Shown here piece by piece: positions 1-5,058 of a stretch of DNA of 5,058 bases. A model generated the notes under the pieces. The model ran no database searches and had not been told where the DNA came from. It worked only from the letters and a program-made list of their open reading frames with translations. Origin of the DNA: Pseudomonadota bacterium (GTDB taxonomy: Bacteria; Pseudomonadota; Gammaproteobacteria; Acidithiobacillales; Acidithiobacillaceae); the NCBI GenBank assembly GCA_021839095.1, contig JAKCBU010000122.1, positions 1 through 5,058 of the forward strand, in the 5' to 3' direction. The translations under genes were made by a program, and so were the position numbers. Numbering within the stretch: the first letter of the stretch is position 1; each line of letters opens with the position of its first letter.

Positions 1-419
1 GATCTTGCCACTTCGTGATGGGCATCGGCGGGCGCCGCCGCCAGACCGACACGGGTAAGAATGGGCAGGTCGATAAGATCATCGCCCATATAAGCCACTG
101 CGGCGTCATCCAGGTGCAGCGCGATTTTGAGCTCGGTGTACGCCAGATTTTTATCCGCGCAGCCCTGGTAGATACGCTTCACACCCAGATCATGCGCACG
201 ATGGGCAACCGCCGGGGAATACCGCGCGGTGATCATGGCGACCTCGATACGCCGTTCCTGCAGGAGCTTCATGCCATAACCATCACGCACATGAAAAGCT
301 TTGCTCTCCTGACCGTTATCGTCAAAAAACAAACGGCCGTCGGTCAGCACACCGTCCACATCCAGTACCAGCAAACGGACATGGGCGGCCATACTCAACA
401 GACTGGCATCAAGCGACAT
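1..419 (-). CDS. kdsC: 3-deoxy-D-manno-octulosonate 8-phosphate phosphatase KdsC (3' end outside window)
   Basis: Cytoplasmic HAD-superfamily phosphatase that hydrolyses Kdo-8-phosphate to Kdo and phosphate, the third step of Kdo supply for LPS. About 139 codons are present from the ATG at 419; the family is usually about 170-190 residues, so the last few dozen residues lie beyond base 1. The diagnostic KdsC motif LDVDGVLTDG spans residues 19-28, with the nucleophile and acid/base aspartates at D20 and D22. Motif II is ITARYS (T64), where most homologues I know read ITGR. K90 sits in a QGCADK context and motif III is GDDLIDL at 112-118. The C0-type compact form, with no large cap domain, is typical. 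GGAG five bases upstream supports the start. It follows kdsD by 42 bp, matching the common kdsD-kdsC order; lptC, lptA and lptB might be expected next but are not in the window. Confidence 0.95.
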   Translation of the reverse strand, partial: MSLDASLLSMAAHVRLLVLDVDGVLTDGRLFFDDNGQESKAFHVRDGYGMKLLQERRIEVAMITARYSPAVAHRAHDLGVKRIYQGCADKNLAYTELKIALHLDDAAVAYMGDDLIDLPILTRVGLAAAPADAHHEVAR

Positions 420-424
420 AGGCG

Positions 425-428
425 CTCC
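425..428 (-). promoter_or_regulatory. Ribosome binding site of kdsC
   Basis: GGAG on the minus strand, five bases before the ATG at 419. It decides the kdsC start because no earlier in-frame start has a comparable signal. Confidence 0.6.
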
Positions 429-461
429 AGAGGCAGAAAAAATGCATGCTACACCGTGGGC

Positions 462-1463
462 TCACACAATACCCGCGCGCAACAAATCGTGCATATTCAA
501 TGCACCGACCAGCCGCGCCTCGGGGTCGGTGACCAGCAGAGCGCCGATTCGGTTCCCTTCCATCAGGGCAAGGGCTTCGGCAGCCAGCGCCTCGGCCGCA
601 ATGGTCGTCGGTTGGGCGTGCGCCAGCTCGGACATGGGTCGCTCCCAAAGGTCCTGACGCTGCGCAAAAGCACGGCGCAGATCGCCATCGGTAAATATCC
701 CCAACACCCGATCCTCGGCATCTACCACAGCCGTCATCCCCAATCCTTTGCTGCTGATCTCCAGCACCGCATCCCGCAGCGGCGTATCCGGCCGCACCCG
801 GGGCAGCGCCGCGCCCTGGTGCATCACATCGTGCACCCGCAACAGCAGGCGTTTACCCAGACTACCGCCGGGATGGGACAGGGCGAAATCATCCGCCGAG
901 AAGCCGCGCGCCTGCAACAGGGCCATAGCCAGCGCATCTCCCATGGCCAGCGCCGCCGTCGTCGACGCCGTCGGCGCGAGATTCAGCGGACAGGCCTCGC
1001 GTATCACACTACAGTTGAGATGCACGGCGGCGCTCCGCGCCAGGGTGGATTGCGGGTTGCCGGTCATGGCGATCAGGGGCACGGCGAGGCGTTTGACTAC
1101 CGGAAGAATCGTGAGGAGTTCGGCAGTCTCGCCGGAATTGGAGAGGGCAAGCAGACAATCCTGTCGGGTCAGCATGCCCAGATCGCCGTGACTGCCTTCC
1201 GCGGAGTGCAGGAAAAGGGCGGGGCTGCCGGTGCTGGCCAGGGTCGCGGCTATTTTTTTGGCAATGATCCCGGATTTGCCCATTCCACTGACCACGATGC
1301 GGCCGGGGCAATTCAACAGGAGTGTGCAAGCCTCGACAAAATCGGCGTCAATGCGCGTTTCCAACGCCGCCACCGCCGCCGCCTCCAGGCGCAGCACCTC
1401 TCGCCCGGTGGCCAGCAGGCTTTCCACCGTCACGGCCGAGGGTTGCAACCCCTCAATCCGCAT
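462..1463 (-). CDS. kdsD: Arabinose-5-phosphate isomerase KdsD (KpsF/GutQ family)
   Basis: Interconverts D-ribulose-5-phosphate and D-arabinose-5-phosphate in the cytoplasm, the first step of Kdo synthesis. The 333-residue protein is close to the 328 residues of E. coli KdsD. An N-terminal SIS domain (about 35-180) carries GMGKSG at 60-65, HSAEGSHGDLGM at 86-97 and SNSGET at 108-113. Two CBS domains follow (about 208-268 and 276-333). Residues matching the E. coli catalytic set K59, E111, E152 and H193 appear as K63, E115, E156 and H197, the last in the family signature SHPGGSLGK. I chose the ATG at 1463 over one 39 bases upstream (1502). It has AGGA eight bases before it, its N-terminus resembles homologues, and the upstream extension is an arginine-rich translation of the neighbouring gene. 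It overlaps the end of the 92-codon gene by 11 bp, suggesting translational coupling. KdsD rather than its paralogue GutQ is favoured because kdsC follows directly. Confidence 0.95.
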   Translation of the reverse strand: MRIEGLQPSAVTVESLLATGREVLRLEAAAVAALETRIDADFVEACTLLLNCPGRIVVSGMGKSGIIAKKIAATLASTGSPALFLHSAEGSHGDLGMLTRQDCLLALSNSGETAELLTILPVVKRLAVPLIAMTGNPQSTLARSAAVHLNCSVIREACPLNLAPTASTTAALAMGDALAMALLQARGFSADDFALSHPGGSLGKRLLLRVHDVMHQGAALPRVRPDTPLRDAVLEISSKGLGMTAVVDAEDRVLGIFTDGDLRRAFAQRQDLWERPMSELAHAQPTTIAAEALAAEALALMEGNRIGALLVTDPEARLVGALNMHDLLRAGIV

Positions 1464-1731
1464 GGGCGGAATCCTGCTTCTGGATCGCCTCATAGACCGC
1501 ACGGCAGTGAGGATGTTCGGCCATGACCTTGTCTACATCCGCAAAGGATGCGGCCTGCAATAATTTCCAACATTTCAGGTTCTCGACCGCCAGCGCGTCA
1601 GGATGCTGGGCATACCAACCCGTGCTTCCCTGCCGGGTCGTGACACTATCCACCGGCCCCCGTGCCCACCACAGGAACAGGGTAAAGAGCGCGAGGGCAC
1701 CAATAATCACCAAAGCGTAAACCATCTTCAT
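1453..1731 (-). CDS. Small single-pass membrane protein with an EexN/TrbK-like tail, function unknown
   Basis: A 92-residue protein that I do not recognise as a named family. Residues 4-23 form one hydrophobic helix (VYALVIIGALALFTLFLWWA) with no lipobox cysteine, so it is probably an uncleaved inner-membrane anchor. The soluble tail has W39-Y40, H43-P44, C54 and a C76xxA-type ending (HPHCRAVYEAIQK). This WY..HP...C...C..A spacing resembles, from memory, the EexN/TrbK family of plasmid entry-exclusion lipoproteins; the resemblance is a pattern match and not a demonstrated homology. Two cysteines in a tail that may face the periplasm could form a disulfide. It lies 31 bp after the 144-codon gene and its stop overlaps the kdsD start by 11 bp, so it is very likely co-transcribed and coupled to kdsD. 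No strong ribosome binding site is visible: AGG lies about 14 bases upstream of the ATG at 1731, and a second in-frame ATG at 1725 is possible. Coding status is supported by tight packing and a coherent membrane-protein composition. Confidence 0.75.
   Translation of the reverse strand: MKMVYALVIIGALALFTLFLWWARGPVDSVTTRQGSTGWYAQHPDALAVENLKCWKLLQAASFADVDKVMAEHPHCRAVYEAIQKQDSAHAD
1472..1475 (-). promoter_or_regulatory. Ribosome binding site of kdsD
   Basis: AGGA on the minus strand, eight bases before the ATG at 1463 and inside the coding end of the upstream small gene. It supports the shorter 333-residue KdsD over the 346-residue reading that starts at 1502. Confidence 0.5.
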
Positions 1732-1762
1732 AATATCGCGGCAAACCTACCAGGTAACAGGG

Positions 1763-2197
1763 TCAAACTTCTTCTTGGTATTGCTGATTCAGCAACTGCA
1801 CCAACCGCCCTTCCCGCATCACGATGTCGGCCAGCAGCGCGGTGCTCAATGCGGCCCATAGCGCGCGCAATGCGGCAAGATCGGCCCCATCGCTGAACTG
1901 GCCGACCACTTCACCGACTTTTTCCAGCGCTTCGCGGGTCTGCAGACTCGTGCTCAGGGCATTCTTGATCTGCTCCCGGGGATGCGGGATCCAACTCCGG
2001 TCACTTCCATAAGAACGCAAACGCTCGCCAAAATCGAGCACCCGCTTACGCAATTTGCCCGACAATCCGATCTGGGTGCTGCGCATCTCTCCCCAGACCG
2101 CCAGATCCATGAGCAGGCCCCACTCCCGCCGCCAGCGGTCGCGCAGATCCGCCTCCAAACGAACGGCGGCCTGCACCGCCAAAGGATCAAAGCCCAC
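1763..2197 (-). CDS. Uncharacterised soluble, mostly helical 144-residue protein downstream of murU
   Basis: I do not recognise this protein. Read from a GTG at 2197 it has 144 residues, no signal peptide, no membrane helix and no cysteine. It has alternating charged and hydrophobic stretches typical of amphipathic helices: about 6-36 with W22, W26 and W35, 38-63 rich in arginine, 73-100, and 106-142. A proline/tryptophan break lies at SWIPHPRE (68-75). The start is chosen because a perfect GGAGGT lies eight bases upstream; the longer in-frame reading back to 2410 only translates murU out of frame. It overlaps murU by 11 bp, so it is almost certainly translated from the amgK-murU message. In Pseudomonas the gene after amgK-murU is, as I recall, a DnaJ/TerB-type djlA; no J-domain HPD motif is present here, so this is a different protein. 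A role linked to murein recycling or envelope maintenance is only suggested by position. Confidence 0.8.
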   Translation of the reverse strand: MGFDPLAVQAAVRLEADLRDRWRREWGLLMDLAVWGEMRSTQIGLSGKLRKRVLDFGERLRSYGSDRSWIPHPREQIKNALSTSLQTREALEKVGEVVGQFSDGADLAALRALWAALSTALLADIVMREGRLVQLLNQQYQEEV

Positions 2198-2879
2198 GCC
2201 CGGCGACCTCCGCGCACTCTCGTCGCGCCGCCAGCAAGCGCTCCACGGTACCCACGTCTGTCCATCTTCCCCGATACAAGGTCCCCTCCAGCAAACCCGC
2301 CGCAATCCACCGCCGCAGCCAAGGGGCCAAAGGGGCGGACTGCTCGGGGAAATCCCGGAACAACGCCGGGTCGAGGCGGGCGATGCCTGCGTAAGTATGA
2401 CGTTCTTCACCCGTCAAAGCCACCAGGCCGCCGCGCAACGCGAAATCCCCGTGCGGATGTTGCGCCGGGTTGGGCACCAACACCAAGTGACCGCGCGAGG
2501 CGGAGGGCTGACACAACCGCGACCAGGGAAAATCGGTGCAGATATCCCCATTCACCAGTAAAAAAGGCGCATCCCCCAAAAGCGGCAAGGCCCGGACGAG
2601 AGCGCCACCGGTTTCCAGACGACCGTCACGCTCGTCGCTGTACCGGATGCCAACCCCGTGCCAATCCGTACCCAAGGCTTGCATGAGGACATCGCCCAGA
2701 TGGCCCACATTGATGACCACGTCGCGAATGCCCGCCGCCGCCAGCGACTCCAGATGACGCACGATCAAGGGCTTCCCGGCGACTTCCAGCAACGGCTTGG
2801 GGATGTGGTCGGTGAACGGCCGCAACCGCTCCCCCCGGCCCGCCGCCAAGATCATCGCCCGGGTAACGGTGGTGCCCAT
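2187..2879 (-). CDS. murU: N-acetylmuramate alpha-1-phosphate uridylyltransferase MurU
   Basis: Transfers UMP from UTP to MurNAc-alpha-1-phosphate, giving UDP-MurNAc and pyrophosphate. This is the last step of the recycling route that bypasses the fosfomycin target MurA. The 230-residue protein is a single Rossmann-like nucleotidyltransferase domain of the expected size. The signature MILAAGRGERLRPFT (9-23) is followed by PKPLLEVAGKPLI (27-39, with K28), LETGGAL (88-94), LLVNGDICTDF (107-117, metal-binding D112), GDFAL (144-148) and WTDVGTVERL (206-215, D208). Many of these match Pseudomonas MurU as I remember it, more closely than glucose-1-phosphate or mannose-1-phosphate transferases. Pairing with amgK settles the assignment. 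The ATG at 2879 overlaps amgK by 28 bp; an alternative ATG at 2855 would give a classic 4-bp ATGA overlap but lacks a ribosome binding site and trims the protein right at the signature. Either start implies coupling to amgK. Confidence 0.92.
   Translation of the reverse strand: MGTTVTRAMILAAGRGERLRPFTDHIPKPLLEVAGKPLIVRHLESLAAAGIRDVVINVGHLGDVLMQALGTDWHGVGIRYSDERDGRLETGGALVRALPLLGDAPFLLVNGDICTDFPWSRLCQPSASRGHLVLVPNPAQHPHGDFALRGGLVALTGEERHTYAGIARLDPALFRDFPEQSAPLAPWLRRWIAAGLLEGTLYRGRWTDVGTVERLLAARRECAEVAGRGL
2206..2211 (-). promoter_or_regulatory. Strong ribosome binding site of the 144-codon gene
   Basis: GGAGGT on the minus strand, eight bases before the GTG at 2197 and inside the 3' end of murU. 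It is the best Shine-Dalgarno match I found in the window and fixes an otherwise ambiguous start. Confidence 0.7.
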
Positions 2880-3880
2880 GGGGCGAAAAGCGCCTGATAA
2901 GACAGCAGCTGGGGATCATCGCCCAAGGCCTCCCAAACGTAGGCCCAGAATCGTGGCAGAAAATCGAGATAAGCGATCTTGCCATCCCGATACGCCAGAC
3001 GACAGAAAATACCGAGGATCTTGAGGTTACGTTGCAGCGCCATGCGCCCGACACTGACCAGAAAATCCGCCGGGCGGCGGGGTGGCGCGACGCCCGGATG
3101 CGCCATCGCCAGAAAATCCAGCGCCCAGGCATCCCGCCGTGCCCGCCCCCAATCCCAGTAACGATCCCAGAGCAGAGAAACCAGATCATAGGTCCACGGC
3201 CCGCGCACGGCATCCTGAAAATCGATCATGACCAACGTTGCAGCCCCCTGACAAATGAGATTGCGCGCGTGAAAATCCCGGTGCACCCAGACCTGCGCTT
3301 GGCTGGTTGCGTTCTTCAGGAGGACGTCAAAAAGCGTCCGCAGGGCGCCCCCCTGATGCGGGTCCAGGGTCAGGCCGAGATGTTCGCCCAGGTACCAGTC
3401 GATAAAAAGCGTCAGTTCCTCTTGCAAGCGGGCGGCCGAAAAAAACGGCAGGGGGGGCAACATGCCCTGTCGCTGTCCGGCCCACTGCAGATCCCGTATC
3501 AAAACCATCGCCCGCCGCATCCAACGGTCCACATCCATACCGGTGTCCAGCACGGCTTTTAAATCCACCGTCCCCAAATCTTCCAGCAGCACAAAACCCG
3601 GCACCACTTGGGCGGCCAGCACCCGCGGCACCGGCAAGGCCGCTCGGGCAAAGCGGCGCTGCACCCGCAAAAAAGGTAAGATATCCTCCGGCGGCGGGGC
3701 ATCCATGAAGATCAGATCCCCAGGCAGGCGCCAGTAACGCCGCCCACTGGCATCTCCAGGAATGGCGCGCGCCCGCGTCACGGCCACACCCCGCTGCCGC
3801 AGCCACCGACGGGCCGCCGGAGACAGCGGGGCATCTGCCGGAGCGACGCGGGAATCAGCGGCAAGGAAAGATTGCGACAT
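2852..3880 (-). CDS. amgK: N-acetylmuramate/N-acetylglucosamine anomeric kinase AmgK
   Basis: Phosphorylates MurNAc (and GlcNAc) at the anomeric hydroxyl with ATP, giving the alpha-1-phosphate that MurU uses. It acts in the cytoplasm on sugar recovered from murein turnover. The 342-residue protein has the aminoglycoside-phosphotransferase fold. It shows a glycine/serine loop GDASGRRYWRL (42-52), VMD-like FMDAPPPED (58-66), PVPRVLA (83-89), LLEDLG (98-103), the catalytic loop VHRDFHARNLI (199-209, catalytic D202) and the metal-binding MIDFQDAVRGPWTYDLVSLL (218-237, D220). Length and motif order match the Pseudomonas AmgK. The ATG at 3880 is used; no clear Shine-Dalgarno precedes it, and only 29 bp separate it from divergent lptD. 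It is the first gene of the leftward operon. Other antibiotic or sugar kinases share the fold, but the adjoining murU makes AmgK by far the best reading. Confidence 0.93.
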   Translation of the reverse strand: MSQSFLAADSRVAPADAPLSPAARRWLRQRGVAVTRARAIPGDASGRRYWRLPGDLIFMDAPPPEDILPFLRVQRRFARAALPVPRVLAAQVVPGFVLLEDLGTVDLKAVLDTGMDVDRWMRRAMVLIRDLQWAGQRQGMLPPLPFFSAARLQEELTLFIDWYLGEHLGLTLDPHQGGALRTLFDVLLKNATSQAQVWVHRDFHARNLICQGAATLVMIDFQDAVRGPWTYDLVSLLWDRYWDWGRARRDAWALDFLAMAHPGVAPPRRPADFLVSVGRMALQRNLKILGIFCRLAYRDGKIAYLDFLPRFWAYVWEALGDDPQLLSYQALFAPWAPPLPGR

Positions 3881-3909
3881 AAAAGCATTCTGTGCGATTT
3901 TAGGCCTCT
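3881..3909. promoter_or_regulatory. Divergent intergenic gap between amgK and lptD
   Basis: Only 29 bp separate the two start codons. It is AT-rich compared with its flanks. Promoters for both directions must sit in the gap and reach into the opposite gene's 5' coding region. No clear operator palindrome is seen. Confidence 0.55.
3897..3902 (-). promoter_or_regulatory. Possible -10 element of the amgK operon
   Basis: TAAAAT on the minus strand matches five of six bases of the sigma-70 -10 consensus. Transcription would then begin about 10 bases before the amgK ATG, leaving a very short leader. No good -35 hexamer lies 16-18 bp upstream, so this is only a candidate. Confidence 0.25.
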
Positions 3910-5058
3910 ATGAAAAGCCCTCTGCACCACGGTAAAAAGTCCCCGCTTCGACCCAACCGCGCCGAAAGACGCCGGCATGTTGTCCCGCCCGGCATCCGTC
4001 AGGCCCTGCTCGGTGCCTTGTTGGTCCCTGGGCTGGCGGTCGCCGCGGCGGCAGAGCACCCGATCACCCTCTATGCCGATCAGGTCAACGGCCTCGGCAG
4101 CGGTCACTGGACCGCCAGCGGCAACGTCGAGGTCTTGTACGGCGACCGTCGGGTCTATGCGGACACGGTGCACTACGACCAGGCGCGCGATGAAATCATC
4201 GCCGACGGCCATGTGCGCATGGTCAGCCCCGGACTCGTTACGGCCGCCCCCAAAGCCACCATTCATCTGCGGGCCAACGAAGGGGTGATCGTCCACCCCC
4301 GCTATTTGCTGGAGGCACAAAATGGTCACGGCCATGCCGCAAATGGCCAGGAACTCAGCAAAGGCCACTATCGGCTCAACGAAGCCTGCTACACCACCTG
4401 TGATGGCGAAAAACCCGCCTGGCAACTCTGGAGCGGCCAGATCGACCTCGACCAGAATGACAGCTATGTCTCCACCGCTGACACGACCGTCGATGTTTTC
4501 GGGCTTCCGGTATTCTGGATGCCCTATCTCAGCTTTCCGCTGAAGCGGCACTCGGGACTTTTGGCACCCAGCATAGGTAGTTCCACCATCAACGGCTTCT
4601 ACCTCGGGATTCCCTATTACTTCAACATATCCAGCAACATGGACGACACCGTCACCGTCGACTACTTCGCCCGTCGCGGCGTCATGTTGCAGAATGAATT
4701 TCGTTACCTGGAACCCCATTACAATGGCAAGCTCTACCTCGATCTGCTTCCCTCCGATCAGTTGACCCACAAAAACGTCTGGGCGGTTTCCTGGCAACAC
4801 AATCAGAACCTGGGCGACGGCTTTAGTTTCAATGCCAATTACAACCGCGTCAGCTACAAAAACTTTCTCTCGGATTTCGGCGGGGTTGCGGGATTCGGTA
4901 GCAGCTTCGTGGGTGGCATCGGTAATGCGCCCTATCTCACCTCCTCCGGCGGGCTGTACTACGACAACGCCCACATTGAGGCTGGGGCCGCGCTGCAAAG
5001 CTACCAGGAATTGGTACCCGGCGGAGTCGCGCCCTACTCCCGATTTCCCCGTCTTTTT
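3910..5058 (+). CDS. lptD: LPS-assembly outer-membrane protein LptD (3' part outside window)
   Basis: LptD with LptE forms the outer-membrane translocon that takes LPS from the periplasmic Lpt bridge and places it in the outer leaflet. The first 383 residues are present and the frame is open to the window end; full proteins are usually about 700-800 residues. A long basic N-region is followed by a hydrophobic core (about 31-47) and a likely signal-peptidase site near AAA-AEHP (46-51). An LptA-like beta-jellyroll domain follows (about 52-180: ITLYADQV, ASGNVEVLYGDRRVYAD). The hallmark stretch EACYTTCDGEKPAWQLWS (158-175) comes next. The barrel begins at the conserved DVFGLPVFWMPYLSFPLKRHSGLLAPSIG (195-223), followed by aromatic-rich beta-strands. 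Cysteines are C160 and C164; none lies near the mature N-terminus. The ATG at 3910 follows an in-frame TAG at 3901, and no other ATG occurs until codon 104; a weak AGG lies five bases upstream. Confidence 0.95.
   Translation, partial: MKSPLHHGKKSPLRPNRAERRRHVVPPGIRQALLGALLVPGLAVAAAAEHPITLYADQVNGLGSGHWTASGNVEVLYGDRRVYADTVHYDQARDEIIADGHVRMVSPGLVTAAPKATIHLRANEGVIVHPRYLLEAQNGHGHAANGQELSKGHYRLNEACYTTCDGEKPAWQLWSGQIDLDQNDSYVSTADTTVDVFGLPVFWMPYLSFPLKRHSGLLAPSIGSSTINGFYLGIPYYFNISSNMDDTVTVDYFARRGVMLQNEFRYLEPHYNGKLYLDLLPSDQLTHKNVWAVSWQHNQNLGDGFSFNANYNRVSYKNFLSDFGGVAGFGSSFVGGIGNAPYLTSSGGLYYDNAHIEAGAALQSYQELVPGGVAPYSRFPRLF

Noticed and set aside
950..990. CGCCGCCGTCGTCGACGCC repeat/palindrome
   Set aside because: It is GC-rich coding sequence for the small-residue STTAALA stretch of KdsD. 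It is not a regular tandem repeat or a plausible operator.
1464..1502. Longer KdsD start at 1502
   Set aside because: It adds 13 arginine-rich residues (MRSMRRSRSRIPP) not expected in the family and lies inside the small upstream gene. The ATG at 1463 has a ribosome binding site and a normal N-terminus.
15..1526. A 503-codon open frame on the plus strand opposite kdsC and kdsD
   Set aside because: It runs antisense to two clearly conserved genes. The product is rich in R, H, Q and G with an arginine run and no domain, which is typical of a GC-rich shadow frame.
1732..1762. Possible terminator or promoter in the 31-bp gap before the small membrane-protein gene
   Set aside because: There is no stable GC stem followed by a T run on the minus strand, and no convincing -10/-35 pair.
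2198..2410. N-terminal extension of the 144-codon gene up to an ATG at 2410
   Set aside because: This stretch only re-reads murU in another frame. The GTG at 2197 has a perfect GGAGGT upstream.
3778..4998. A 406-codon open frame on the minus strand opposite lptD
   Set aside because: It lies entirely antisense to well-conserved lptD and its translation is repetitive and valine/glycine rich. It also overlaps the 5' end of amgK out of frame.
1..5058. Mobile element, CRISPR, tRNA, phage or toxin-antitoxin content
   Set aside because: I saw no inverted terminal repeats, direct repeat arrays, cloverleaf-like segments, transposase or integrase motifs. The gene content is housekeeping envelope biogenesis.

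Overview
The window looks like chromosomal DNA of a GC-rich Gram-negative proteobacterium. It encodes LPS (Kdo) biosynthesis, the outer-membrane LPS translocon LptD, and a cell-wall recycling pair (AmgK/MurU) otherwise best known from pseudomonads. Base composition and protein style would fit an Acidithiobacillus-like organism, but that is a guess from memory and not something the sequence proves. There are no rRNA or tRNA genes, insertion sequences, CRISPR arrays or integration scars. The DNA is almost entirely coding.

Layout: a divergent pair of transcription units starts from a 29-bp intergenic gap (3881-3909). To the right, on the plus strand, lies the first 383 codons of lptD, cut off by the window end. 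To the left, on the minus strand, lies a tightly packed string of six genes. In transcription order these are amgK (3880-2852), murU (2879-2187), an unrecognised 144-codon gene (2197-1763), an unrecognised 92-codon gene for a membrane-anchored small protein (1731-1453), kdsD (1463-462) and kdsC (419 to beyond base 1, 3' end missing). Three of the five junctions are overlaps, one gap is 31 bp and one is 42 bp. No terminator is visible between them, so they are probably one operon.

How the genes work together: AmgK phosphorylates recovered N-acetylmuramate at the anomeric position, and MurU turns MurNAc-1-phosphate into UDP-MurNAc, which returns to peptidoglycan synthesis. KdsD isomerises ribulose-5-phosphate to arabinose-5-phosphate, and KdsC removes the phosphate from Kdo-8-phosphate. 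These are the first and third steps of Kdo supply for the LPS inner core. The divergent lptD encodes the protein that inserts finished LPS into the outer membrane. The locus therefore groups peptidoglycan recycling, Kdo synthesis and LPS export. The most interesting parts are the two uncharacterised genes between the two pathways. One is a soluble, apparently helical protein translated from a GTG start with a very strong ribosome binding site. The other is a single-pass membrane protein whose tail resembles the WY..HP...C...C pattern of entry-exclusion (EexN/TrbK-type) proteins.
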